DNA of 42,238 bases from an uncultured Actinomycetales bacterium (GCA_913063435.1 CAJXYI010000023.1:1-42238), one strand, 5' to 3'. Shown: positions 1 through 9,136, numbered from the stretch's first letter. Numbers and translations: made by a program. Notes: generated from the letters alone by a model not told the origin.

Positions 1-1
1 A

Positions 2-733
2 ATTGGTCTGCAGGCCGGTTACGACACGCGGTTGACGATGGCGAATGGCGAGCAGGTCCTGCTGACGCTGTTCATTCCGATCGGTGTCCTCCTCGGACTG
101 ACGTACGTGCCAGGCCTGGCTATCCGACCCTCCGGTGTTCCCGAGTCGGTGTCCGCAGTCGATTTGGCCGTACCGGGAGCACTCGCGGTCGCCGTGCTCT
201 CCAGTGCCTTCGCTTCGCTGGCGATCGCGACCGGATTCGATCGCCGGTCGCGGTCGCTCATGCTGCTGGCCACCACTCCCCTGTCCCGAGTAGAACTGGT
301 GTGGGCGCGGGCGATCAGCACCGTGGTGATCGTGCTGGGCCAGATCGTGGTCATCGCCGCGATCGCTGTGATCCTGGGCTGGCGACCCGAGCAACGCTCG
401 ATCCTGCTCATCGTCTTCGCGGTCATCGGCGCGCTCAGCCTGGCCTCCTGCGCCGTGATGATCGCCGGCCTGCTGCGAGCCGAGGCGACATTGGCCCTGG
501 CAAACGGCATCTTCCTCGTTCTCCTGGTGGCAGGCGGCACGGCGATTCCCGCGTCCAGCCTGCCTGATTGGTGGGCGGTGATCGCACAGGCGCTGCCGAG
601 TGGCGCACTGGCGCAGGCGCTGCGCTGGGGTGCGTTGGATCTGGCAGGCTTCCCCGTCCTTCCCCTCGTCGTTCTCGTGCTGTGGGGCGCTGCCGCCTCG
701 GTTATCGCCCGTCTGACCTTCCGCTGGGACTGA
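2..733 (+). CDS. ABC transporter permease (ABC-2 type), 5' end cut by window
   Basis: The frame is open from base 2, so the window begins inside this gene; 243 C-terminal residues are visible. They form about six hydrophobic helices separated by short basic loops, for example around the segment FDRRSRSLMLLATTPLSRVE, which resembles the coupling region of ABC-2 type membrane components. The substrate cannot be read from the sequence. In Streptomyces-type genomes an ATPase/permease pair lies just before ctaA, which agrees with this position; the ATPase gene would be upstream, outside the window. A TTG at 32 and an ATG at 38 are internal codons, because the frame stays open and alignable to the window edge. 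The gene ends 74 bases before ctaA. The permease class is fairly sure, the role is not. Confidence 0.75.
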   Translation: MGLQAGYDTRLTMANGEQVLLTLFIPIGVLLGLTYVPGLAIRPSGVPESVSAVDLAVPGALAVAVLSSAFASLAIATGFDRRSRSLMLLATTPLSRVELVWARAISTVVIVLGQIVVIAAIAVILGWRPEQRSILLIVFAVIGALSLASCAVMIAGLLRAEATLALANGIFLVLLVAGGTAIPASSLPDWWAVIAQALPSGALAQALRWGALDLAGFPVLPLVVLVLWGAAASVIARLTFRWD

Positions 734-795
734 CCCCGGGATGTGACACATGCGACGCGGTCGACTCCCGAACGAGCGTGCCGTCGCTGTCGTCG

Positions 796-801
796 TAGCC
801 T
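796..801 (+). promoter_or_regulatory. -10 box of ctaA (TAGCCT), leaderless start
   Basis: TAGCCT fits the actinobacterial -10 pattern TANNNT and ends 6 bases before the GTG at 808, so transcription would start on or next to the start codon. The AGAAGG between them touches the GTG directly, too close to act as a ribosome binding site. This is inferred from spacing; no transcript data were available. Confidence 0.5.
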
Positions 802-807
802 AGAAGG

Positions 808-1875
808 GTGAGCTCCTCCTTCCCTTCTCCTGCCGCGTCGGGTGGCCCTGCGAGTGGATCGACGGTCCTCGACGAAACACCGATCATCGATGGGACTGCA
901 CCGCGTGGCCTGCGGCGGCTTTTCGTCGCGAATCTGATCGCCCAGATCGGCATCGTCATCACCGGTGGGATCGTTCGGTTGACCGGCTCCGGCCTGGGTT
1001 GTCCGACCTGGCCGGAATGTGTCGATGGTTCATTGACTCCCACCTCAGCGCAGGAGGAGTCAACCGCGCAGAAGGTCTTGGAGTTCGGCAACAGGCTGCT
1101 CACCTTCGTCCTCGCCGCCCTAGCGATCGCTGCGGTCGTCGCCACCATCGTGTGGCTGCGACGCCGACGCGCTGCTGGACTGGGCACCCGGCGCCCCCTG
1201 CTGATCCTCGCTGCGATCCCGCTCATCGGAACGATCGTGCAGGCGGCACTCGGCGGCATCACCGTCCTCACCGGCCTGAGCCCCTTGGCTGTCGCGGCAC
1301 ACTTCCTCGTGTCGATGGCGATCATCGCGGCCTGCGTGGTGCTGGTGGTGCGAGCAGGTGAGCCGGGTGACGTCCCCAGGACCAATTCCGTGGCACTACC
1401 CCTGCGCGTGCTCGTTCGAGGTTTGGTGGTGGTGACCGCCATCGTCGTCATCCTGGGTGTCATCGTCACCGGATCGGGTCCACATGCCGGCGATGACGAT
1501 GTGACATCTCGATTCCCCTTCGAGTTCGCAACGGCCGCGTGGTTGCATGCCGACGCAGTCTGGCTGTTCCTCGGCCTCCTGGCCGGCATCCTCGGCACCG
1601 CGTGGCTGCTGGGTTGGCCTCGCCCGCTGAGTCGACGTGCCTGGATCCTGGCTGCCATCGCGCTCGTGCAGGGCGCCATCGGCTACGTCCAGTACGCGAC
1701 CGGGGTACCCGAGGTCCTCGTTGCATTCCACCTGCTCGGAGCCTGCCTCACCTGGGCCGGTGCCGTATGGCTGCTGCTGGGCATCCGCACCCGCGGGATG
1801 GTGCCTGCACCTGCCGGTTCACCGAGGTTGGCTGATGCCGTCACTCACGCCAGGGAGCCCGGCGCAGTCACGTGA
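808..1875 (+). CDS. ctaA: heme A synthase CtaA (COX15 family)
   Basis: Integral membrane enzyme that oxidises the C8 methyl group of heme O to the formyl group of heme A for aa3-type cytochrome oxidase. The 355-residue product has about eight hydrophobic helices in the two-fold repeated CtaA layout. Candidate heme-ligand histidines occur at about residues 165, 226, 247 and 308, the last in a QYATGVPEVLVAFH stretch typical of the family. Cysteines 65 and 71 (CPTWPEC) form the external pair seen in Gram-positive CtaA. The GTG start at 808 gives a hydrophilic N-terminus of about 35 residues, rather long, and is supported by the TAGCCT box just upstream. The gene converges on ctaB with 22 bases between their ends, which together provide heme A. 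Confidence 0.93.
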   Translation: MSSSFPSPAASGGPASGSTVLDETPIIDGTAPRGLRRLFVANLIAQIGIVITGGIVRLTGSGLGCPTWPECVDGSLTPTSAQEESTAQKVLEFGNRLLTFVLAALAIAAVVATIVWLRRRRAAGLGTRRPLLILAAIPLIGTIVQAALGGITVLTGLSPLAVAAHFLVSMAIIAACVVLVVRAGEPGDVPRTNSVALPLRVLVRGLVVVTAIVVILGVIVTGSGPHAGDDDVTSRFPFEFATAAWLHADAVWLFLGLLAGILGTAWLLGWPRPLSRRAWILAAIALVQGAIGYVQYATGVPEVLVAFHLLGACLTWAGAVWLLLGIRTRGMVPAPAGSPRLADAVTHAREPGAVT

Positions 1876-1897
1876 CGCTCGACGTTGGTCGACGTCA

Positions 1898-2953
1898 TCA
1901 CCCCACAACGGGGGAACCCACGAACGGATCGATACCGACAGCGAGAAACAGCACGGCCAGGTAGGTGATGGAACCGTGGAATAACCGCATCGGCGCAGGA
2001 TCGGCGACACCCTTGGCGACACTGACCCACAGCCGCGCCACTTCCGCCAGGAACACGATCCCCAGCACGATGGCCGTGATCGTGTAGACCGGACCCATCG
2101 GCGCCAGCCAGATCAGCGACAGTGAGGCTGCGATCATGAGCACTGAGTAGCCAAGGATGTGGCGCATCACTGTCCGCGGCTGCGCTAGAACGGGAAGCAT
2201 GGGAACTCCTGCCGCCGCGTAATCCTCGCGATAGCGCAGCGAAAGCGGCCAGTAGTGCGGTGGAGTCCAGAAGAAGACGATCAGGAAAAGCGCCACGGCA
2301 GCCCACGACAGCGAATCGGTGACGGCCGCCCATCCGATCAACACCGGCATGCATCCTGCGGCACCGCCCCAGACGATGTTCTGGGCCGTACGCCGCTTCA
2401 ACACGACGGTGTAGCCGACGGCGTAGGCGAGGATCGCAACGACGGCGAGCGCCGCAGCCAAGGCCGTGGTGAAAGCCCACAGGACGACGATGCTGGCTAC
2501 TGACAGCACCGTGGCGAAGATCACACCGGAGCGGGCCGAGATCCGACCGCTCGCCACCGGGCGGTGCGCCGTGCGCTGCATCAGGGCATCGATATCGCGG
2601 TCGTAGACACTGTTGAAGGTGCTGGCCCCGGCAGCTGCGAGTGCTCCGCCGATAACCACCGCCACCATCGTGGTGAGGTCGGGCCAGCCTCCCGCCGCCA
2701 GGATCATCGTGGGCAGCGTCGTGACCAGGAGCAGTTCGATGATCCGGGGCTTGGTGATCGCGACATAGGCGGCGACCGTGGAACGCCATCCCTGAGCGGA
2801 TGCGTGTTCGGCGGATCGTCGATCGAGTGCCGCCACGACGCTCAGCCCTCCAAAGTCTCGAGCCGGTTGCCTGGGAGGACCAGCACGATGGCCGTTCGAC
2901 GAGCCGGATGTCGGTTCTCGTGATCGCTTCGTCCAGTCCGCTCCACTGTTCAC
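1898..2953 (-). CDS. ctaB: protoheme IX farnesyltransferase (heme O synthase) CtaB
   Basis: Transfers a farnesyl group from farnesyl diphosphate to protoheme IX, giving heme O, the substrate of CtaA. It belongs to the UbiA prenyltransferase superfamily. The conserved region starts at about residue 60 (VAAYVAITKPRIIELLL); the aspartate-rich prenyl-diphosphate motif is NSVYDRDIDALMQRT, followed by HRPVASG. About nine transmembrane helices fill the rest. The GTG at 2953 gives 351 residues, with an N-terminal extension of about 55 hydrophilic residues that is longer than usual; a TAGACT box five bases upstream supports it, but a shorter internal start is possible. The gene is divergent from tkt, with 68 bases between the two starts. 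Confidence 0.92.
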   Translation of the reverse strand: MNSGADWTKRSREPTSGSSNGHRAGPPRQPARDFGGLSVVAALDRRSAEHASAQGWRSTVAAYVAITKPRIIELLLVTTLPTMILAAGGWPDLTTMVAVVIGGALAAAGASTFNSVYDRDIDALMQRTAHRPVASGRISARSGVIFATVLSVASIVVLWAFTTALAAALAVVAILAYAVGYTVVLKRRTAQNIVWGGAAGCMPVLIGWAAVTDSLSWAAVALFLIVFFWTPPHYWPLSLRYREDYAAAGVPMLPVLAQPRTVMRHILGYSVLMIAASLSLIWLAPMGPVYTITAIVLGIVFLAEVARLWVSVAKGVADPAPMRLFHGSITYLAVLFLAVGIDPFVGSPVVG

Positions 2954-2958
2954 TCGCC

Positions 2959-2964
2959 AGTCTA
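2959..2964 (-). promoter_or_regulatory. -10 box of ctaB (TAGACT)
   Basis: Read on the minus strand, TAGACT matches TANNNT and ends five bases before the GTG at 2953. That spacing suits a leaderless or almost leaderless transcript, though it is one base shorter than in the neighbouring cases. It supports the long start chosen for ctaB. Confidence 0.4.
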
Positions 2965-3008
2965 CCTTTCGTCTTCTCGTTGCACCGGTGGGCTGCCGAG
3001 GCGATCGC

Positions 3009-3014
3009 TAGGCT
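3009..3014 (+). promoter_or_regulatory. -10 box of the tkt operon (TAGGCT), leaderless start
   Basis: TAGGCT (TANNNT) ends seven bases before the GTG at 3022. No Shine-Dalgarno sequence precedes the GTG, so translation of a leaderless mRNA is the simplest reading. This probably drives the whole tkt-tal-zwf-opcA operon. Confidence 0.5.
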
Positions 3015-3021
3015 GCGGATC

Positions 3022-5136
3022 GTGACGAATTCGATGACGACCGGACCGGTCGATTCCCGCGAGTACCCGCTGTCGGTCGACCTGGACATACCCGCTTGGG
3101 GACCCCTGGACGATCGCACGGTGGCCACGATTCGAGGACTGGCCATGGACGCCGTCCAGAAGGTCGGCAACGGGCATCCGGGAACGGCGATGAGCCTCGC
3201 CCCTGCCGCGCATCTGCTGTTCAGCAGGTTCCTCCGCCATGATCCCACCGATCCGACCTGGCTGGGCCGGGATCGGTTCGTGCTGTCGTGCGGTCATTCA
3301 TCACTGACCCTGTACATCCAACTGTTCCTGACCGGTTACGGCTTGGAACTATCCGATTTGAAGTCGTTCCGGACCTGGGGCAGTCGAACCCCCGGGCATC
3401 CCGAGCACGGTCACACCGTGGGCGTCGAGACGACGACGGGGCCGCTGGGCCAGGGCATCTCCACTGCTGTCGGCATGGCGATGGGAACTCGATACGAGCG
3501 CGGTCTGCTCGATCCCGACGCACCGTGGGGCACCAGCCCCTTCGATCACCACGTGTGGGTGATCGCCTCCGACGGCGATCTCGAGGAGGGAGTATCGGCC
3601 GAGGCATCAAGCCTCGCGGGAACCCAGCGCCTGGCGAATCTGACAGTGATCTGGGACGACAACCACATCTCGATCGAAGGCGATACTGCAGTGGCCTTCA
3701 CCGAGGATGTCGCGGCACGTTACGAGTCATATGGCTGGCGCGTCCACGAGGTGGGGCTAACCCCTACCGGTGATGTCGATGTCGAGGCACTGGCCGAAGC
3801 ACTCACCGCGGCTCGACTCGAGTCCGAGCGCCCCACCTTCATTGCGATGCGATCGGTGATCGCCTGGCCGGCACCCCACGCGCAGAACACCGGGAAAGCT
3901 CACGGTGCAGCACTGGGCGCCACCGAGGTCGCGGCCACCAAGGAGCGTCTGGGTCTGGATCCCGGAGTCGATTTCGCAGTTGCCGACGACGTCCTCGCCC
4001 ACACCCGGGCGGTAAGCGAGCGCAATCGAGTCGTCCGCAGTTCATGGGATGCTGCCTTCGCCCAATGGCGTGACCGTGAACCGCAACGCGCAGCACTGCT
4101 CGATCGTCTACTCGCCGGTGAACTGCCCGATGACGTGGCAGACGCACTGCCTGCATTCGACACCGGCGCATCGATCGCCACCCGCAGCGCCTCGGGAACG
4201 ACGATCAATGCGCTTGCCCGGGTGCTCCCCGAGATGTGGGGCGGTTCCGCCGATCTCGCCGGGAGCAATAACACCACCATCGAGGACGGGCTGTCGTTTC
4301 TGCCCGCCGGGACTCCCGCACCGGGATCCTCGCCGTACGGCCGGGTCATCCACTTCGGTATCCGCGAGCATGCGATGGGGGCGGTCCTCAATGGCATCGC
4401 CCTGTCGGGATTGACTCGACCCTTCGGAGGCACCTTCTTGGTCTTCAGCGATTACATGCGCGGAGCCGTTCGCCTATCGGCATTGATGGATCTTCCGGTG
4501 ACGTTCGTGTGGACCCACGACTCCATCGGCCTGGGTGAAGACGGCCCCACGCACCAGCCGATCGAGCAGCTATGGAGCCTGCGGGCGCTGCCCGGTCTCG
4601 CGATCGTCCGTCCCGCGGATGCGCGTGAAACGGCACTCTCGTGGTTGACGATTCTGCGTCAGCACGGCCCCGCAGGACTCATCCTGAGCAGGCAGGGACT
4701 CCCTGTCCTTGCTGACACGGAGACGATCGATGCTGATGTCATCGGTCGAGGTGCGTATGTCCTGGCCGATTCAACAGGTTCGACACCTCAGGCGATCATC
4801 ATCGCGACCGGATCGGAGGTGTCGATCGCACTCGACGCACGCCAGCTCCTCGCACAGGTTGGGGTCGATGCCCGCGTCGTCTCTGCACCCTGCCTCGAGT
4901 GGTTCGATGCGCAACCGCAGGACTACCGACACGCCGTCCTCCCCCCCGACTGCCGGGCCCGGGTCTCGGTCGAGGCTGGGGCCACCATCGGATGGCACCG
5001 GTACGTCGGCGATGCTGGAGAGATCATCGGTCTAGACCACTTCGGCGCCAGCGCCGATGCCGCCACGCTCTACCGCGAGTTCAACATCACCGCGCAGGCT
5101 GTCGCCGAGGCAGTGCAGCGCACCCTCGACCGCTAA
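3022..5136 (+). CDS. tkt: transketolase
   Basis: Thiamine-diphosphate enzyme moving two-carbon units between ketose and aldose phosphates in the pentose phosphate pathway. About 704 residues, the usual length. Visible features are the N-terminal substrate/TPP region GNGHPGTAMSLAP (from residue 49), the TPP-Mg motif SDGDLEEG (about residue 183) ending near DDN, and the pyrimidine-domain segments RPFGGTFLVFSDYMR and GEDGPTHQPIEQL. The frame is open upstream to 2800, but that part lies over ctaB and shows no transketolase similarity. GTG 3022 is preferred because of the TAGGCT box; ATG 3034 is the alternative. First gene of the operon tkt-tal-zwf-opcA. Confidence 0.96.
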   Translation: MTNSMTTGPVDSREYPLSVDLDIPAWGPLDDRTVATIRGLAMDAVQKVGNGHPGTAMSLAPAAHLLFSRFLRHDPTDPTWLGRDRFVLSCGHSSLTLYIQLFLTGYGLELSDLKSFRTWGSRTPGHPEHGHTVGVETTTGPLGQGISTAVGMAMGTRYERGLLDPDAPWGTSPFDHHVWVIASDGDLEEGVSAEASSLAGTQRLANLTVIWDDNHISIEGDTAVAFTEDVAARYESYGWRVHEVGLTPTGDVDVEALAEALTAARLESERPTFIAMRSVIAWPAPHAQNTGKAHGAALGATEVAATKERLGLDPGVDFAVADDVLAHTRAVSERNRVVRSSWDAAFAQWRDREPQRAALLDRLLAGELPDDVADALPAFDTGASIATRSASGTTINALARVLPEMWGGSADLAGSNNTTIEDGLSFLPAGTPAPGSSPYGRVIHFGIREHAMGAVLNGIALSGLTRPFGGTFLVFSDYMRGAVRLSALMDLPVTFVWTHDSIGLGEDGPTHQPIEQLWSLRALPGLAIVRPADARETALSWLTILRQHGPAGLILSRQGLPVLADTETIDADVIGRGAYVLADSTGSTPQAIIIATGSEVSIALDARQLLAQVGVDARVVSAPCLEWFDAQPQDYRHAVLPPDCRARVSVEAGATIGWHRYVGDAGEIIGLDHFGASADAATLYREFNITAQAVAEAVQRTLDR

Positions 5137-5205
5137 CCCACGACCGGACATCCCCTGACCCTCCACTCCGACACCTCACATACGACACCCACGGGAAGGC
5201 TCCCC

Positions 5206-6327
5206 ATGTCCGCACCCGCCGTACTCACCGAACTCACCGACGCAGGTGTGTCCCTCTGGCTCGACGACCTCGACCGGCATCGATTGACCAGTGGAAACCT
5301 GCAGCAGCTCATCGACACCCGCTGTGTGCGCGGGGTGACGACCAACCCGACCATCTTCGGACGGGCGATCACCGGTGAGGCCTCCGCCTACGCCACTCAG
5401 ATCGCATCCCTGGCCGCAGCCGGGGTCGATGCTGATGGCGCGGTGCGCGCCATGACCACTGATGATGTCCGGGCCGCCTGCGACGTCTTCGCCCCGTTGT
5501 GGGAGGCCAGTGGCGGCATCGATGGCCGCGTATCCATCGAGGTCGATCCCCGGCTGGCCCGAGATACGCACGCGACCATCACCCAGGCTCGGGAACTGTG
5601 GGCCGAGGTCAATCGACCGAATGTCTTGATCAAGATCCCGGCCACGGTCGAAGGCCTGCCCGCCATCACCGAGGTACTCAGTGACGGCATCAGCGTCAAT
5701 GTGACCCTGATCTTCTCGCTGGAACGCTATGCAGCGGTGATCGATGCCTGGATGGCCGGCTTGGAACTCGCTCTCGCGCGCGGGCATGAACCGTCGTCGA
5801 TCGTGTCCGTCGCTTCCTTCTTCGTGAGCCGGATCGACACCGCGGTCGATAAACTCCTGGATTCCTTGGGAACCCCCGAGGCCGCTGCTCTACGCGGACG
5901 GGCTGCTCTGGCGAGCGCCCACCTCGCATGGGACGTCTACACAGAGGCCCTCCGGTCGGACCGCTGGTCGCAACTGCGAGACCAGGGCGCCCACCCCCAG
6001 CGCCCGCTGTGGGCCTCCACCGGGGTCAAGGATCCTGCGTTCGCCGACACCCGATACGTGATCGATCTCGTGGCGCCCGGTTGCGTGAACACCATGCCGG
6101 AGAAAACCCTGGAGGCGGTTGCCGACCACGGAGTGTTCGCCGGTGACACCGTCTCCGACTCGGCGGATCGAGCACTCGAGGTCTGGCGAAGCCTCAACGA
6201 CCTGGGAATCTTCGAGCCCACTGTGGCCGACGGTCTCGAGCAGGCCGGCGTTGCATCCTTCGAGCAATCATGGCTCGACCTGCTCGACGCCGTTACCCAG
6301 CAGCTACAGACCGCACGACCAGCCTAG
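5206..6327 (+). CDS. tal: transaldolase
   Basis: Transfers a dihydroxyacetone unit between sedoheptulose-7-phosphate and glyceraldehyde-3-phosphate through a Schiff base. The 373-residue length and the motifs TTNPTIF (residues 45-51) and NVLIKIPAT, with the Schiff-base lysine at 143, mark the long actinobacterial/cyanobacterial transaldolase type. The C-terminal GVKDPAFADTRYV and the GCVNTMPEKTLEA segment are also family-typical. Not fused to phosphoglucose isomerase, as happens in some relatives. It follows tkt by 69 bases and precedes zwf by 35, in the same operon. The ATG at 5206 is preceded by a purine-rich GGGAAGG. Confidence 0.95.
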   Translation: MSAPAVLTELTDAGVSLWLDDLDRHRLTSGNLQQLIDTRCVRGVTTNPTIFGRAITGEASAYATQIASLAAAGVDADGAVRAMTTDDVRAACDVFAPLWEASGGIDGRVSIEVDPRLARDTHATITQARELWAEVNRPNVLIKIPATVEGLPAITEVLSDGISVNVTLIFSLERYAAVIDAWMAGLELALARGHEPSSIVSVASFFVSRIDTAVDKLLDSLGTPEAAALRGRAALASAHLAWDVYTEALRSDRWSQLRDQGAHPQRPLWASTGVKDPAFADTRYVIDLVAPGCVNTMPEKTLEAVADHGVFAGDTVSDSADRALEVWRSLNDLGIFEPTVADGLEQAGVASFEQSWLDLLDAVTQQLQTARPA

Positions 6328-6362
6328 ATCGCACGCACGTCGACAGGACGGGACGGACGGCT

Positions 6363-7880
6363 ATGAACCCGCTTCGCGATACCCGTGATGCACGCCTGCC
6401 TCGAGTGGCTGGGCCCTGCGCGGTGGTTCTGTTCGGTGTCACCGGAGATCTCGCACGCAAGAAGATCATGCCGGCGATCTACGACCTCGCCAACCGCGGA
6501 TTACTACCGCCAGGTTTCGGTCTCGTCGGTTTCGCTCGCAGGGAGTGGGCGGATGAGGATTTCGCCCAGGAGGTGCATGATTCCGTCCGCGAGCATGCGC
6601 GCACTCCCTTCCGCGAGGAAGTCTGGCGTCAACTCAGCCAGGGCATCAGGTTCGTCGCGGGAGACCTCGCCGATCCACAGGCATTCGACCGCCTTCGCGA
6701 GACCGTGCACTCCCTGGATGCCGAGCGCGGAACTCTGGGGAACCACGCGTTCTATCTGTCGATCCCACCGGGGTTGTTCCCTACGGTCGTCTCCCAGATC
6801 CAGCAGGCGGGTTTGGCGAAGAAGCCACCAGGTGCGTGGCGACGCGTCGTCATCGAGAAACCATTCGGTCATAACCTGGCGAGTGCCGAGGAACTCGACC
6901 GCGTTCTCGCTGATGTCTTCGCACCCGACGAGATCTTCCGCATCGACCACTACCTCGGCAAGGAGACGGTGCAGAACATCCTCGCCGTCCGGTTCGCCAA
7001 TGAGATGTTCGAACCGCTGTGGAACTCCCGCTACGTCGACAACATCCAGATCACCCAGGCCGAGGACATCGGGATCGGTGGACGCGCCGGCTATTACGAC
7101 GGAATAGGCGCGGCACGCGACGTCATACAGAACCATCTGCTGCAGCTTCTGGCCCTCACGGCCATGGATGAACCGCTGTCATTCGATCCGCGCCAGGTAC
7201 GTCAGGAAAAGGAGAAGGTGCTCGCAGCGGTCACAGTTCCCCGCGACATAGATCTGCACACAGCGCGGGGACAGTATGCGACAGGATGGCAGGGCGGCGT
7301 TCCCGTCTTCGGCTATCTGGAGGAACCGGGAATCCCAGCGGATTCGACGACCGAGACCTTCGCGGCCATCCGCGTTGACATCGACAACCGCCGGTGGGCC
7401 GGAGTGCCGTTCTATCTGCGCACCGGAAAACGCCTGGGTCGACGCGTCACCGAGGTCGCGGTCGTGTTCAAACGTGCGCCGCACCTGCCCTTCGCCTCGA
7501 CCTCCGTCCAGGAACTGTCCGATAACGCGCTCGTATTCCGTATCCAGCCTGATGAAGGCATCACGCTTCGGTTCGGCTCGAAAGTGCCCGGTGTCTCTGC
7601 CATGGAGGTCCGAGACGTGACGATGGACTTCCAGTATGGGGATTCCTTCGTCGATACCAGTCCCGAGGCATATGAGCGGTTGATCCTCGATGTGCTCCTC
7701 GGTGACCCGCCCCTGTTCCCCCAGGCTCGGGAGGTGGACTTGAGTTGGCGGATCCTGGATCCAGTCCTCGACCGGTGGTCTGAGTCCGGCCGGCCTGCAA
7801 CCTATGCGTCGGGCGGCTGGGGGCCGGCATCCGCCTACGAGATGATCGCCCGAGATGGCCGCACCTGGAGGAGACCGTGA
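6363..7880 (+). CDS. zwf: glucose-6-phosphate 1-dehydrogenase
   Basis: Oxidises glucose-6-phosphate to 6-phosphogluconolactone, normally making NADPH; entry step of the oxidative pentose phosphate pathway. The 505-residue product has the nucleotide-binding motif GVTGDLARKK (25-34) and the catalytic segment RIDHYLGKE (193-201). ATG 6363 is chosen because the Rossmann motif follows at the normal distance and a GGACGG purine run precedes it; the frame is open further upstream, but that part overlaps tal without similarity. The stop overlaps the opcA start by four bases (GTGA), indicating translational coupling with its assembly factor. Confidence 0.96.
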   Translation: MNPLRDTRDARLPRVAGPCAVVLFGVTGDLARKKIMPAIYDLANRGLLPPGFGLVGFARREWADEDFAQEVHDSVREHARTPFREEVWRQLSQGIRFVAGDLADPQAFDRLRETVHSLDAERGTLGNHAFYLSIPPGLFPTVVSQIQQAGLAKKPPGAWRRVVIEKPFGHNLASAEELDRVLADVFAPDEIFRIDHYLGKETVQNILAVRFANEMFEPLWNSRYVDNIQITQAEDIGIGGRAGYYDGIGAARDVIQNHLLQLLALTAMDEPLSFDPRQVRQEKEKVLAAVTVPRDIDLHTARGQYATGWQGGVPVFGYLEEPGIPADSTTETFAAIRVDIDNRRWAGVPFYLRTGKRLGRRVTEVAVVFKRAPHLPFASTSVQELSDNALVFRIQPDEGITLRFGSKVPGVSAMEVRDVTMDFQYGDSFVDTSPEAYERLILDVLLGDPPLFPQAREVDLSWRILDPVLDRWSESGRPATYASGGWGPASAYEMIARDGRTWRRP

Positions 7881-8785
7881 TCCGACTCGAGGACACCAGC
7901 GGACACGACATCGCGGCGGCGATCGCACACGAACGACACCGCATGGGATCGCCGACTACCGGCATGGTCCTTTCCCTGCTGATCCTCACCGACGAGACGT
8001 ATCAGGCGGATGCGACCGCCGCGGCTGTGGCCAGCGCCCGCGAACACCCCATGCGCATCCTCACCCTGATACCACGCCCGGGTGGGGACATCGGTCGCAT
8101 CGATGCCGATATCAGTGTGGGCGGCGATGACGGTCCCGGCGAGGTCGCTGTGATGCGCCTGCGTGGAGACCGCAGCGACCACGCCAACTCCGTGGTCATC
8201 CCCCTGCTCCTGCCCGACACGCCCGTCGTCACATGGTGGCCGGGAACCGCCCCGGTGTCCCTTGCCGCCGACCCCATCGGTTCCCACGCCGGACGGCGCA
8301 TCTCCGACGTATCCACTCTCGCCGAACCGATCGAAGGATTGCGGATCCGGCGAGACAACTACCAGCCCGGCGATACCGACTTGAGTTGGACACGGCTGAC
8401 AGGGTGGCGCAGCACGCTCGCGGCCGTTCTCGATCGACCGGTGGGCGATGTGCATTCGGTCACGGTCACCGCACCCGTGAACAATCCCAGTGCGGTTCTC
8501 CTGGCTGCCTGGTTGGCCTGGGCACTGGACATACCTGCGCGACTGGTTCCCGGATCCGGCCCGGGCCTGAATGCGGTCGCGCTCTCGATCGACGACGGAA
8601 CCATCGAGCTCGCCCGTCCGGACGGGCGCATGGCGACTCTGCGAATGCCAGGGGTTCCCGAGTCCCCGATAGCGCTACCTAGGCGCACGATCGCCGACCT
8701 CATCGCCGAGGACCTGCGCCGACTCACCCCCGATGAGATCTACGCAGAGGCTCTCGCGGCGATCGATCGGGTGGATATCGGTTGA
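7877..8785 (+). CDS. opcA: glucose-6-phosphate dehydrogenase assembly protein OpcA
   Basis: OpcA is needed for full activity of glucose-6-phosphate dehydrogenase in actinobacteria and cyanobacteria, acting as a redox-responsive partner. This 302-residue protein has the family's central segment PLLLPDTPVVTWWPG and a C-terminal helix-rich domain (LIAEDLRRLTPDEIYAEAL). The GTG start overlaps the zwf stop by four bases. In many actinobacteria pgl (6-phosphogluconolactonase) follows; here the strand switches after 14 bases to rbpA, so the operon ends with opcA. Protein family assignment is strong; the biochemical mechanism is known from relatives, not from this sequence. Confidence 0.92.
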   Translation: MIRLEDTSGHDIAAAIAHERHRMGSPTTGMVLSLLILTDETYQADATAAAVASAREHPMRILTLIPRPGGDIGRIDADISVGGDDGPGEVAVMRLRGDRSDHANSVVIPLLLPDTPVVTWWPGTAPVSLAADPIGSHAGRRISDVSTLAEPIEGLRIRRDNYQPGDTDLSWTRLTGWRSTLAAVLDRPVGDVHSVTVTAPVNNPSAVLLAAWLAWALDIPARLVPGSGPGLNAVALSIDDGTIELARPDGRMATLRMPGVPESPIALPRRTIADLIAEDLRRLTPDEIYAEALAAIDRVDIG

Positions 8786-8799
8786 ATCGAGGGGGCGGG

Positions 8800-9132
8800 T
8801 CAGCGCTTCTTCAACCGAGCGAGTGCCTCGTCGAGGATCGCGGCACCATCGGCATCCGATCGCCGCTCTTTGACGTAGGCGAGGTGGGTCTTATACGGCT
8901 CGATCTTCGGAGGGGCGGGCGGCTCCTGGGAGTTCTGGCTGGCCGGCCAGCCGCACCGGGGGCAGTCCCAACTGTCAGGGATAGCGGCGTCCGCAGCGAA
9001 ACTCGGTGTCGTCTCATGCCCACGGGCACAGTAGAACGTCACGAGAACGCGTGGCGCGGTCTCCCCGCGTTCAGCCTCACCCATGGGTCCAGCGCCCACT
9101 CGACTCCCGCGAATCGCGCTGCCACCTGCCAT
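8800..9132 (-). CDS. rbpA: RNA polymerase-binding protein RbpA
   Basis: RbpA binds RNA polymerase and group 1/2 sigma factors and stabilises the promoter open complex; it is confined to actinobacteria. The 110-residue protein has the N-terminal tail with GSRVGAGPMGEAERGE, a zinc-ligand set C35, H39, C57, C60 (YCARGHE and DCPRCG), the basic linker and the sigma-interaction domain YKTHLAYVKERRSDADG. The ATG at 9132 is fixed by a strong AGGAGG eight bases upstream and by agreement with known N-termini; the frame is open further upstream but only over secG. It starts four bases after the secG stop, so the two are probably co-transcribed. Confidence 0.96.
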   Translation of the reverse strand: MAGGSAIRGSRVGAGPMGEAERGETAPRVLVTFYCARGHETTPSFAADAAIPDSWDCPRCGWPASQNSQEPPAPPKIEPYKTHLAYVKERRSDADGAAILDEALARLKKR

Positions 9133-9136
9133 ACCC

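Noticed and set aside
1881-1896. GACGT-N6-ACGTC stem between the ctaA and ctaB ends as a bidirectional terminator
   Set aside because: Only five base pairs and no T-run on either strand; too weak to call.
1845-3248. 467-codon open frame on the minus strand over ctaB and tkt
   Set aside because: It is out of frame with ctaB, shows arginine/histidine/glycine-rich shadow composition and no family similarity; high-GC DNA keeps such frames open.
7877-8785. Reading the opcA frame as 6-phosphogluconolactonase
   Set aside because: Length could fit, but the sequence has the OpcA segment PDTPVVTWWPG and lacks lactonase motifs.
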